From the NCBI RefSeq assembly GCF_004123295.1, contig NZ_SDMK01000001.1, positions 868,001 through 932,000 of the forward strand: a stretch of 64,000 nucleotides of DNA. Reading direction: 5' to 3'. Positions 40,401-48,375 of this stretch are shown here, in pieces; the first letter of the stretch is position 1; the number at the start of each line of letters is the position of its first letter. The notes beneath the pieces are model-generated. The model was given only the letters and a program-made list of their open reading frames with translations, was not told where the DNA came from and made no database searches. Position numbers and translations under genes: made by a program. This stretch comes from Silvibacterium dinghuense (GTDB taxonomy: Bacteria; Acidobacteriota; Terriglobia; Terriglobales; Acidobacteriaceae).

Positions 40401-42192
40401 TACCGCCATTGAGGATGGCCAGGCTCTTCGCGCCTTCGCGCGGCGTGAGCACATGGGCGGCACGATCCCAGGTGATGCGCGGACGCAACTCTGCGAACTC
40501 GTCCGACGGATAGCGTCCCGCAAGCAGGTCAAGAACGCCTTCAAATGAAGCACGAGTGAGCGAGGCGAAGGGCGCGGACGATCGCACCAGCCGAAAGAGC
40601 GATTCGACGCCGATCTCCGCCTGCGCAGGCGCCTCACCGCGGCGGCGCGGCACGGCAAGCGCAGGCGGATGCGCAACTGTGGCGACGATCTGCTGTGCCA
40701 GCACATCGAGCGGATTGCGCAGGTAGCGCGTGGACTCGACCAGCCCCTCATGCATGGCGCGTGTCACAGCAGCGCAGGCGATAAGATCGGCGCGGTATTT
40801 CGGAAAGATGATGCCGTCGCTCGCCGCTCCCACCCGGTGGCCTGCACGGCCAATGCGCTGCATCCCGCTGGCTACCGAAGGCGGCGCTTCGATCTGAATG
40901 ACGAGATCGATGGCGCCCATATCGATACCAAGCTCAAGCGACGAAGTCGCGACGAGAGCGCGCAGATTGCCCGCTTTGAGCTGCTCTTCTATCTCCGATC
41001 GCTGCGAGGCGGCAAGCGAACCGTGATGGGCGCGAGCCAGGACCTGAAAGGGCTCACCAGCCTCCGCAGCTCGCTCCTGCGCCAAATCATTCAGAGCACC
41101 GGCCAGCCGCTCGGCGGTGCGGCGGTTATTGACGAAGATCAGCGTGGACTGACGTTCGAGGACAATCTCCAGCAGGCGCGGATGGATGGCGCTCCATATC
41201 GAAGTGCGCTTCGGCGCCTGCGAGGCCGCACCGCCGGACAGATCCTCCATCTGGCCCTGGCTGTCTATGCTGAGGTGGGCCATGTCCTCGACGGGAACCT
41301 CGACGCGCAGCTCGAGATGCTTGGGCTCACTGGCATCGACGATGGTGACGGGCCGGAAGCGCTGTGCGGGTTCGTCGTCGCTGACGATGGAAGACACAGC
41401 CAGCCCCGCATCCTCGATATTTGCTTTCGGAGAGGGTTCGACACCGGCGAGAAAGTGCGCCACTTCTTCGAGCGGGCGCTGCGTGGCCGAGAGCCCGATA
41501 CGCTGCACAGGCTTTGCCGTAATGGCCTCGAGGCGTTCGAGCGAGAGCGCAAGATGCGCACCGCGTTTGGTCGGAACGAGGGCGTGAATCTCATCGATGA
41601 TGACCGTTTCGACCGTGCGCAGCTGCGCAGCCGACTCGGAGGTGAGCAGCAGGTAGAGCGACTCCGGCGTAGTGATGAGGATTTCGGCCGGATTGCGCCG
41701 GAAGCGCGCCCGCTCTCGCTGCGCAGTATCCCCGGTACGGATGCCGATCTCCGGAATATGCGCAGATACGCCCATGCGTTGCGCCATCTCCTCGATCCCC
41801 GCGAGCGGAGAGCGCAGGTTGCGCTCCACATCGACGGCCAACGCCTTGAGCGGGCTGATGTAGATCACGCGGCAGCCCTGCACTTCATCCGCCGTGCGCC
41901 GCAGCATGAGGCGGTCAAGACACCAGAGGAATGCGGTGAGCGTTTTACCAGTACCCGTGGGAGCGAGGATCAGCGTGCTCTCGCCGCCGGCGATGGCCGG
42001 CCAGCCGAGACGCTGCGGCGCGGTCGGGCGACCGAAGACAGCACGGAACCATGCAGCCGTAACGGGATGAAAGAGCGCAAGCGCAGTATCACCCTGCCCG
42101 GCAACAGCAGCTTCGTCGAGGGCAGGCCTGCCCTTTGCGCGCGATGCAGGCTGCTTGCCGGCCGGACTGGAGGATTTCGATTTCGCTGCCAT
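37405..42192 (-). CDS. lhr: Lhr-type large DEAD/H helicase (full length)
   Basis: A 1595-residue superfamily 2 helicase close in length to E. coli Lhr. Walker A is LILAPTGTGKTLTAFLW, motif II VIIDEIHALVP, motif III GLSATQRPL, and motifs V/VI are TSSLELGIDMGAIDLV and GMQRIGRAGHRVG. Winged-helix and beta-sheet domains form the rest of the Lhr core, and the C-terminal half is the Lhr-CTD-like extension. Lhr translocates 3' to 5' on DNA in repair. It starts 12 bases after the esterase stop and is followed by hfq. Confidence 0.93.
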   Translation of the reverse strand: MAAKSKSSSPAGKQPASRAKGRPALDEAAVAGQGDTALALFHPVTAAWFRAVFGRPTAPQRLGWPAIAGGESTLILAPTGTGKTLTAFLWCLDRLMLRRTADEVQGCRVIYISPLKALAVDVERNLRSPLAGIEEMAQRMGVSAHIPEIGIRTGDTAQRERARFRRNPAEILITTPESLYLLLTSESAAQLRTVETVIIDEIHALVPTKRGAHLALSLERLEAITAKPVQRIGLSATQRPLEEVAHFLAGVEPSPKANIEDAGLAVSSIVSDDEPAQRFRPVTIVDASEPKHLELRVEVPVEDMAHLSIDSQGQMEDLSGGAASQAPKRTSIWSAIHPRLLEIVLERQSTLIFVNNRRTAERLAGALNDLAQERAAEAGEPFQVLARAHHGSLAASQRSEIEEQLKAGNLRALVATSSLELGIDMGAIDLVIQIEAPPSVASGMQRIGRAGHRVGAASDGIIFPKYRADLIACAAVTRAMHEGLVESTRYLRNPLDVLAQQIVATVAHPPALAVPRRRGEAPAQAEIGVESLFRLVRSSAPFASLTRASFEGVLDLLAGRYPSDEFAELRPRITWDRAAHVLTPREGAKSLAILNGGTIPDRGLYGVFLSGTDKPVRVGELDEEMVFESRAGEVFVLGASSWRIDEITHDRVLVSPAPGEPGKMPFWHGDQAGRPLEFGRRIGALVRELRELPRNAALSRLTREHDLDLQAAENLLHFLADQETVTTVVPDDRSIVIERTRDELGDWRVCVLTPFGTRVHAPWAMAITARLRAAGQPDVETMWADDGFVIRFPDTDAAPDSDLLLIDPAEATDLVLRQLGSTALFAAKFREASARALLLPRRRAQGRAPLWAQRKRASDLLAVAARYSSFPMLLEAYRECLRDVFDIPAFLEVLRAVKTRQLGVHVVDTRTPSPFASSLLFSYVANYIYEGDAPLAERRAQALSIDQDQLRDLLGDADLRELLDADAIAEVEDQLQLRGESFRVRNVDGIHDLLLRLGDLTREAVIERLASSDLISGMDRLLRARRILEVKIAGEKRLIAIEDAARYRDALGLRLPSGIAASLLVPVAAPALELIRRYARTHGPFTLPEVATRFGLDARLVESTLHALVLDSRIVEGGFRPGGVHREWCDLDVLRQIRRKSLARLRKEIEPADQRLLSRFATHWQGVLQPRRGLDALLDTIENLQGAPLPASILESSILPARLAKYSPSDLDTLIAAGEVVWCGLDPLGEHDGRIALYLADRLPDLLPARPGREANPLTEKEERILDQLQRGGAMFFAQLHDAIGGGYPGETLDALWSLVWRGFITNDTLHALRAYVAKPASARTAKRQHNVPVFRSRRTTPPAAQGRWTLIPASERSTPAEQTAWSHALALQLLNRHGILTRETLAQENIFGGFSAVYDVLRALEESGRVRRGYFIAGLGAAQFALPAAVDLLRSLRTQPDKAEILSLSATDPASVYGSILRWPQADADSGADSSPRSLTRSVGASVLLRNGDLVAYLRRGNTNIQVFLPADEPDRSTAARDLAHFLAHAAQASMQHDATSHHSGLLIATINGQPVHEHFLARFLVDAGFAPAPNGFNVRRISPSVRGHAAETE

Positions 42193-42204
42193 CGGAGAAG
42201 AAGA

Positions 42205-43338
42205 TTATCTGCCCTTCCAGATGCGCGGATGAGCCTCCACGAATTGCACGAACAGATCGCTGATAGCGCGATCGTCTGCAATAGAAGGGTGTCCATGGCA
42301 GCCGGTAAAGGCTAGGTGATGGATAGGGATAAAGGCGATGTTCGGATCGCCGAGGGCTTTGAAACGATCGACGACGCGCTGCTCCTCGGAGGCGATTTCA
42401 CCATTGGCCATATCGGTAGCCCAGAGCAGGAAGAAGGCATGCGGATTCTGCTCGCGCAGGCCTTTGAGGAATCGAAGATAGGTAGCTTCGTAATCCGCAT
42501 GCAGCGCGTCGCGGGTCTTCCACTTTTCTCCGTCGTGGAGCGGGGTGGAAAAATCATTGGTCCCGAGCGCGATCACGATCAGCTGCGGCTTCCATGTAGA
42601 ATCCAGCGCTTCCTGCTTTTTATCAAAGAGCACATAGGGATACGCCTCTGGCAGCGTATCCGCAGCAAAGCCGTTGTAATTGCGAACGATGCCGCGGCCG
42701 GAGATGGCATGGACCTCATAGTCGGCATGGAAGTGCACGGCGGTCAGCGGACCGAAGGCCTGTGTGTTATCGGTGCTGGCCCAGACCTCGTCGGCAGTGC
42801 AGGCCTGCTTCGGAGAGGTGTTGCCATAACCTACGGTGTGCGAGTCGCCGATGAATTCAATCTGGCGCCGGCTGGGTTTCGGAGGGGAGAGCGGTTTCTC
42901 CTGGGCAGAAAGAGCGAATCCCCCGAAGTGGTTCGGAGCGGACTGGCTCTCCGTGGCGATGTAGAGATCGACCGCGTGACGGCCCTTCGCCAGACCGGTA
43001 ACCGCGTAGACACCGGGCTGAGGATCTTTGAGGACGAGGGGCAGCTGATGGTCGACAACCACGTGCAGAATTTCATGCGCGACGCCAACGCGGAAGAAGA
43101 CCTCGGCTCCCCGAAAGGCAGCCTGATAGTAAATGCCTGGCCACTGCGAGGCGAAGCCGGGCGCTTCCGGTCCGGCAGCGGGAGCATTCAGGACGCGGCC
43201 GTGGATAGACATCTTCAACGGCACGAGCGCAGGCGGGCTGGCGAGCCGTTCGAGACTCATCTGCTGGGCTTGCACAAACGGAGGAAGCGAGGCGGAGAGA
43301 AGCGTCGCCAGGAGGAGGATTCCACCCCTGAATGTCAT
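42205..43338 (-). CDS. Secreted SGNH hydrolase, CE2-like carbohydrate esterase
   Basis: A 377-residue exported esterase. The ATG at 43338 has GGAGGG upstream and a signal peptide (ILLLATLLSASLPPFVQAQ). An N-terminal beta-sandwich (about residues 45-160) precedes an SGNH domain with IEFIGDSHTVGYGN (nucleophile Ser), VIALGTNDF and GCHGHPS carrying the catalytic His. This two-domain order matches CE2 esterases that deacetylate xylan, glucomannan or other glycans. It is the probable first gene of an operon with lhr. Confidence 0.82.
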   Translation of the reverse strand: MTFRGGILLLATLLSASLPPFVQAQQMSLERLASPPALVPLKMSIHGRVLNAPAAGPEAPGFASQWPGIYYQAAFRGAEVFFRVGVAHEILHVVVDHQLPLVLKDPQPGVYAVTGLAKGRHAVDLYIATESQSAPNHFGGFALSAQEKPLSPPKPSRRQIEFIGDSHTVGYGNTSPKQACTADEVWASTDNTQAFGPLTAVHFHADYEVHAISGRGIVRNYNGFAADTLPEAYPYVLFDKKQEALDSTWKPQLIVIALGTNDFSTPLHDGEKWKTRDALHADYEATYLRFLKGLREQNPHAFFLLWATDMANGEIASEEQRVVDRFKALGDPNIAFIPIHHLAFTGCHGHPSIADDRAISDLFVQFVEAHPRIWKGR

Positions 43339-43428
43339 GGTGCCCTCCAGTGTATCCGGCGGAAGGCTGAGAGAGCTGCAGGCTACATATTTGCGGTGAC
43401 AGCGGCGCTCCGTTAGCCTCGAGGTACC

Positions 43429-43884
43429 ATGGCTGGCCAACCAAAAGAACTCGACCGTCTGATGCGAGAACGGCTGCTTGAGACGGCGCGTGCCGCAGCC
43501 GCGCACGCCTATGCTCCCTACTCCAGATTTCGCGTAGGCGCAGCACTTCTATTTGAGGACGGCTCTCTGGTCACGGGATGCAACGTGGAGAATGTCTCCT
43601 TCGGGCTGACAAGCTGCGCAGAGCGGAATGCGCTGTTCCGTTCGATAAGCGAGCGCGGCGCAGTGGCAGAGAATGGCGAGCAGCGGCGCATCCTCGCCGT
43701 GGCCGTCACAAATCTGAACAACATGGCTTCTCCGCCCTGCGGAGCCTGCCGCCAGGTGATGGCGGAGTTCGCGGCTCCGGGAGCAGTCGTGCTCTTTCCT
43801 GGTGAAACCGCGCACGGCGTGGAGATTGTGGAGCGAAAACTCGAAGAGCTGCTGCCCTATGGCTTCCGGCTCGACGGAGTATAG
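43429..43884 (+). CDS. cdd: Cytidine deaminase
   Basis: Zinc enzyme converting cytidine and deoxycytidine to uridine forms. The motifs are GCNVENVSFG, the catalytic TSCAERNALF and the zinc pair PPCGACRQ. The 151 residues match the homotetrameric class. It begins a five-gene nucleoside salvage operon and is nine bases from deoA. Confidence 0.94.
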   Translation: MAGQPKELDRLMRERLLETARAAAAHAYAPYSRFRVGAALLFEDGSLVTGCNVENVSFGLTSCAERNALFRSISERGAVAENGEQRRILAVAVTNLNNMASPPCGACRQVMAEFAAPGAVVLFPGETAHGVEIVERKLEELLPYGFRLDGV

Positions 43885-43893
43885 ACGGACGAT

Positions 43894-45228
43894 ATGAGCG
43901 AGAGCATGATCCACGCAATTGACGTGATCCGGAAGAAGCGCGACGGCGCCGAGCTGACGACGGAGGAAATCCGCTTCGTGGCCGAAGGCGCGGCGCGGCA
44001 GACGATTCCCGAAGCGCAGCTCGCGGCATGGCTGATGGCGGCATGGATACGCGGACTCTCCCGGCGCGAGGTCGCCGACCTGACCGCGGCGATGCGCTAC
44101 TCCGGCGAGGTCTTCGACCACGCAGGGCTGGGTAAGCCAACGGTAGACAAACATTCAACCGGCGGCGTGGGCGACAAGACATCGTTCCTTGTGGCTCCGC
44201 TGGCGGCGGCCGCAGGCGTGGCCGTGCCGATGATCAGCGGACGCGCGCTCGGCCACACCGGCGGCACGCTGGACAAGCTCGAAAGCATTCCCGGCTACCG
44301 GACACAGTTATCCCTCACCGAAGCGCGCGCTGTAATAGACCTTTGCGGGGCGACCATCATCGGGCAGACCAGAAACCTCGTCCCCGCCGACCGCGTGCTC
44401 TATGATCTGCGCGACCGCACCGGCACGGTCGAAAGCCCATGGCTGATCTGCGCCTCCATCATGAGCAAAAAGCTGGCTGCCGGACTGAATGGCCTCGTGC
44501 TGGACGTGAAGACCGGCTCGGGAGCATTTCTCAAGGACCCGAAGCAGTCGCGCTTCCTCGCCGAACTCATGGTCGAGACCGGCGAGCGCTCGGGCACGCG
44601 CACGGCCGCGGTGATGACCTCGATGGACCAGCCGCTGGGGCGGATGGCCGGCAACTGGATCGAGATCTGGGAGTCGATCGAACTGCTGCGCGGCGAGCGG
44701 CATCCGCTCAGCGAAGACCTGCGCGAGCTTTCCCTGGTGCTTGCCGGGTGGATGATCCACCTGAGCGGCAAGGCAGCGACGGCAGACGAGGGCCGCGCCA
44801 TGGCCGAAGCACGCCTCGAAGACGGCAGCGGGCTGCGCATCTTCCGCGAGATGGTCGCGGCGCAGGGCGGCGAACTCAAGGCGCTGGACGAGCCGGAGAA
44901 GTTCCACCAGCCGAAATTCCGGCGGGAGTTCGTAGCCGACCGGGCCGGGTATTTTGCCTTCTGCGACTGCGAACTGGTGGGCTGGGCCGTGCAGCGGCTG
45001 GGCGCCGGACGCGAAAAGGCCGGCGAGCCGGTAGCGGCGCATGCCGGCCTGGAGATGAAGGTCAAACTGGGCAACCGCATCGAGCGCGGGCAGGTACTGG
45101 CGGAGCTGTTTGCAGACGAAGAATCGCGCTTTGCCGAGCCGGAAGCGCTCCTGCGGCGGGCGCTGGCGATCCGGGACGAGGCTGCGGACGTACCGGCGCT
45201 GATCGGCGAAGTCATCACGGCGCAATAG
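43894..45228 (+). CDS. deoA: Thymidine/pyrimidine-nucleoside phosphorylase
   Basis: Splits thymidine, deoxyuridine or uridine with phosphate to base and sugar 1-phosphate. The signature GLGKPTVDKHSTGGVGDKTSF is intact, as is SGRALGHTGGTLDKLESIPG. The 444 residues and the C-terminal PYNP domain agree with DeoA or Pdp; the two cannot be separated with confidence by reading. It is the second gene of the salvage operon. Confidence 0.92.
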   Translation: MSESMIHAIDVIRKKRDGAELTTEEIRFVAEGAARQTIPEAQLAAWLMAAWIRGLSRREVADLTAAMRYSGEVFDHAGLGKPTVDKHSTGGVGDKTSFLVAPLAAAAGVAVPMISGRALGHTGGTLDKLESIPGYRTQLSLTEARAVIDLCGATIIGQTRNLVPADRVLYDLRDRTGTVESPWLICASIMSKKLAAGLNGLVLDVKTGSGAFLKDPKQSRFLAELMVETGERSGTRTAAVMTSMDQPLGRMAGNWIEIWESIELLRGERHPLSEDLRELSLVLAGWMIHLSGKAATADEGRAMAEARLEDGSGLRIFREMVAAQGGELKALDEPEKFHQPKFRREFVADRAGYFAFCDCELVGWAVQRLGAGREKAGEPVAAHAGLEMKVKLGNRIERGQVLAELFADEESRFAEPEALLRRALAIRDEAADVPALIGEVITAQ

Positions 45229-45318
45229 GCACGGCCCAAGCCTGAAGCGCTGCGGCCGAGGAATCCGCTTGAGGAAGGCCGGGTCCGCCCATAGGATGAG
45301 AGAAACAAAGGAGCGACA

Positions 45319-46560
45319 TTGATTCGATTCACCGGGGTGCTGGGCCTGCTGACCATGCTGACGCTGGCATGGATCTTTTCGACGAACCGGCGGGCGATCC
45401 GGTGGCGGACCGTGATCTGGGGCCTCAGCCTGCAGATTGTCTTCGCCTTTCTCGTGCTCAAGTGGACGGTGGGCCAGAAGATCCTGGCCACGGTGGGCGC
45501 GGCGATCACGCGCATGCTCGCCTACTCCTTTGCCGGCTCGGAGATGGTCTTCGGCGAGCTGGGCAGGCAGCATTCCTCGCTGGGCATGATCTTCGCCTTC
45601 CAGGTGCTGCCGACCATCATCTTCATCTCTGCCCTGTTTTCGGTGCTCTATCACATCGGCGTGATGCAGCTGGTCATCCGGCTCTTCGCGCGGCTGATGC
45701 TGTGGACCATGCGCGTTTCAGGCGCCGAAAGCCTGAACGTCGCGGCCAGCATCTTCATGGGCCAGACCGAAGCTCCGCTGACCATCCGGCCGTTTCTGCC
45801 CAGGGCCACGCGCTCCGAGCTGATGACCATCATGACCAGCGGCATGGCGCACGTCTCGGGCGGCATCATGGCGGCGTACATCCTCTACGGCATCGAGGCG
45901 CAGCACCTGCTGGCAGCGGTCATCATGACCGCCCCGGGCACCATCCTTATCTCAAAGATGCTGGTGCCGGAGACGGAGACGCCGGCAACCGAGGGCGTCG
46001 TCCACATGCCCAGGGAAGAAGAACACAAGGACGAGAACCTGCTGGGCGCGATCGCCCGCGGCACCATCGACGGCGGCAAGCTGGCCTTCAACGTGGCCAT
46101 CATGCTCATCTCCTTCCTGGCGTTGATCCACCTGCTGAACGGCATCCTGGGCGGCGTGCACAACTGGCTGGCGGCGCGGCATTTCGCGTACTTCCCTTCC
46201 AGCCTCGACTCCATTCTCGGCGTGCTTTTCTCCCCGATTGCCTGGCTCATCGGCATCCCCTGGCATGAGACGCGGATCGTCGGCAATCTGCTGGGCACAC
46301 GCATGGTTATCAATGAGGTGGTGGCCTACTCGCTGCTGGGCGCGCAGAAGGCGGCGCTCGACTTCCGCTCCTTCACCATTGCCACCTTCGCGCTGTGCGG
46401 CTTTGCCAACCTGAGCTCCATCGGCATCCAGATCGGAGGCATCGGAGCGCTGGCTCCGAACCGCCGGAACGATCTCGCGCGGCTGGGCCTGAGGGCCATG
46501 CTCGCCGGCACCATGGCCAACCTCATGTCTGCCTCCATTGTCGGAATCATGCTCAAATAG
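45319..46560 (+). CDS. nupC: Concentrative nucleoside transporter (NupC/CNT)
   Basis: Inner-membrane H+ or Na+ coupled nucleoside importer. Hydrophobic helices fill the protein, and CNT motifs include GMIFAFQVLPTIIFISALFS, VSGAESLNVAASIFMGQTEAPL and GFANLSSIGIQIGGIGALAP. The start is a TTG preceded by AAGGAG at six bases; no better ATG exists upstream. At 413 residues it is standard. Its place between deoA and punA makes uptake part of the salvage route. Confidence 0.93.
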   Translation: MIRFTGVLGLLTMLTLAWIFSTNRRAIRWRTVIWGLSLQIVFAFLVLKWTVGQKILATVGAAITRMLAYSFAGSEMVFGELGRQHSSLGMIFAFQVLPTIIFISALFSVLYHIGVMQLVIRLFARLMLWTMRVSGAESLNVAASIFMGQTEAPLTIRPFLPRATRSELMTIMTSGMAHVSGGIMAAYILYGIEAQHLLAAVIMTAPGTILISKMLVPETETPATEGVVHMPREEEHKDENLLGAIARGTIDGGKLAFNVAIMLISFLALIHLLNGILGGVHNWLAARHFAYFPSSLDSILGVLFSPIAWLIGIPWHETRIVGNLLGTRMVINEVVAYSLLGAQKAALDFRSFTIATFALCGFANLSSIGIQIGGIGALAPNRRNDLARLGLRAMLAGTMANLMSASIVGIMLK

Positions 46561-46591
46561 AAGAAACACCCCAGAAAGCGTCGCCCTCCCC

Positions 46592-47467
46592 ATGTCTTTC
46601 ACCGTGATTTCCTCCACTGCGCTCTATGAGCGCGCATCGGAAGCTGCGAAGTTTCTGCAATCGCATACAGGGCACACGCCCCTGGTCGGAGTGGTACTCG
46701 GCTCCGGGCTCGGCGGCTTCGCGGCGGAGATCGAGCAGGCCGCGGTCATTCCCTACAGCGAGATTCCGCACTTTCCGCGCTCGACCGTGGCAGGTCACAG
46801 CGGGCGGCTGCTGATCGGCACCGTTGCCGGAACACCGGTCGCGGTGATGCAGGGCCGGGTGCATGGCTACGAAGGCTACTCGGCGGCCGAATCGACCTTC
46901 CCGGTGCGCGTGCTGGGCATGCTGGGGATAAAGGCGCTGGCGCTGACGAATGCGGCCGGAGGCATCCGCGCCAGCTACGCACAGGGTGACCTGGTGCTGC
47001 TCTCCGACCACATCAACCTGATGGGAGTAAACCCGCTCACCGGACCGAATGATGAACGGCTGGGGCAGCGATTCTTCGACATGACGGAAGCCTATGCACG
47101 GCGCCTGCGCCAGCTGGCGCATACCGCGGCCAACGAGAACGGCGTTGCCCTGCAGGAAGGCGTCTACATCGGCGTGCCGGGGCCGAGCTTCGAGACACCG
47201 GCCGAGATCCGCGCCTTCCGCGCGCTGGGCGCCGACCTGGTGGGCATGTCCACCGTGCTCGAGACCATCGCCGCGCGGCACATGGGCATCGAGGTACTGG
47301 GAATTTCATGCGTGACGAACATGGCAGCGGGCATCCAGGTAGAGCCGCTGAATCACGAGGAAGTCATGGAGACGGGCAAACGCGTGGAAGGCCAGCTGGC
47401 GGCGATTCTGAAGAGCGCATTGCCGGAGATCGCGAAGCTGGTGCAGGCAGGAGGCGGAAAGGCGTAG
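46592..47467 (+). CDS. punA: Purine nucleoside phosphorylase
   Basis: Splits purine nucleosides to base and ribose 1-phosphate. LVGVVLGSGLGGFAAE, the VAGHSGRL segment, MQGRVHGYEGYS, and GPSFETPAEIRAFRALGADLVGMST mark the trimeric PNP family. The ATG at 46592 is taken over an upstream in-frame alternative at 46538, which overlaps nupC. The stop overlaps the udk GTG by one base. Confidence 0.93.
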   Translation: MSFTVISSTALYERASEAAKFLQSHTGHTPLVGVVLGSGLGGFAAEIEQAAVIPYSEIPHFPRSTVAGHSGRLLIGTVAGTPVAVMQGRVHGYEGYSAAESTFPVRVLGMLGIKALALTNAAGGIRASYAQGDLVLLSDHINLMGVNPLTGPNDERLGQRFFDMTEAYARRLRQLAHTAANENGVALQEGVYIGVPGPSFETPAEIRAFRALGADLVGMSTVLETIAARHMGIEVLGISCVTNMAAGIQVEPLNHEEVMETGKRVEGQLAAILKSALPEIAKLVQAGGGKA

Positions 47468-48099
47468 TGAGGCAACCGGTTGTACTGGGAATCGCGGGCT
47501 GTTCGGGCTCGGGGAAAACGACGCTGGCCGAAGAGCTGGCAAGAGAGCTGGAAGGCACACACTTCCACCTGGATCACTACTATCGCGACCTCGCGCACAT
47601 GAGCTACGAGGAGCGATGTCAGCAGAATTTCGACGACCCGGACATCATCGAAAGCGATCTATTGATCCGCGACGTCGGACGGATGGCCGCGGGCGAGACC
47701 ATCTGGCATCCGCAATACGACTTCGCCACGCACACCCGCAGGAAAAATGCCATCACGAGGATGGAGCCCGGACACCTGCTGATCATCGACGGCATCTTCG
47801 CGCTGCACTATCCTGGGCTGCGCAGGTTCTACCATCTCGGCATTTACGTCGACACCCCGGACGAAGTCTGTTACGAACGCCGTTTGCGGCGCGATGTATG
47901 CCAGCGCGGGCGGACAGAAGAATCCGTCGCGCAGCACTACACCGAAACAGTACGGCCGATGGCGGAAAAATACGTCCGCCCATCGGCACAGCATGCAGAC
48001 ATCGTGATGGACGGGACCGAATCGCTGGACTGGGCCATCGAAGGCCTGATGAACGAGCTCAGGCAGCGCGGGCTGCTGGAAAGGATCATGGCCCGCTGA
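47467..48099 (+). CDS. udk: Uridine kinase family protein
   Basis: Phosphorylates uridine or cytidine to the monophosphate. The P-loop is GIAGCSGSGKTTLAEELA, followed by HFHLDHYYRDL, DIIESDLLIRDV and LLIIDGIFALHY. The 210 residues match Udk. The GTG start shares a base with the punA stop (TAGTG), so translation is coupled. It ends the operon: uptake, deamination, phosphorolysis and rescue by kinase. Confidence 0.9.
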   Translation: MRQPVVLGIAGCSGSGKTTLAEELARELEGTHFHLDHYYRDLAHMSYEERCQQNFDDPDIIESDLLIRDVGRMAAGETIWHPQYDFATHTRRKNAITRMEPGHLLIIDGIFALHYPGLRRFYHLGIYVDTPDEVCYERRLRRDVCQRGRTEESVAQHYTETVRPMAEKYVRPSAQHADIVMDGTESLDWAIEGLMNELRQRGLLERIMAR

Positions 48100-48113
48100 G
48101 CGCCAGCCCCAAA

Positions 48114-48150
48114 GGTGGCCCACTCAAGCCCGATTTTGGCTTGCGCGGAG
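48114..48150. repeat. Palindromic intergenic repeat, family 2
   Basis: GGTGGCCCACTCAAGC, CGATTTTG and GCTTGCGCGGAGTG form a degraded copy of the GGTG(C/G)CCCACTCAAGC unit. Confidence 0.5.
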
Positions 48151-48167
48151 TGCCTGGAACCTTTTCA

Positions 48168-48285
48168 CCACAGATGACACAGAGAGCACAGAGGCATCCT
48201 CACCAGGCTTTGCGCTCTTCGCGTGGAAACGGGATGCAGGTAGCGGCACGACTCCCTCTGTGTCCTCTGTGCTCTCTGTGGTGCA
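48168..48285. repeat. Inverted CACAGAG-type repeat pair
   Basis: CACCACAGATGACACAGAG and AGCACAGAGG at the left (48168-48196) face CCTCTGTGTCCTCTGTGC plus TCTCTGTGGTG at the right (about 48250-48285). The pair could fold into a long hairpin. The ACAGAG-rich word is a type of widespread bacterial intergenic repeat. Confidence 0.6.
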
Positions 48286-48375
48286 ATGCTTTTCTTTCCC
48301 CAGCGCCGCCGAGGGAAGTTCGTAAACGGGCTCTAAGCTATATCCGGACAGTTCCACGATGAAGAGAGGTTGAGC

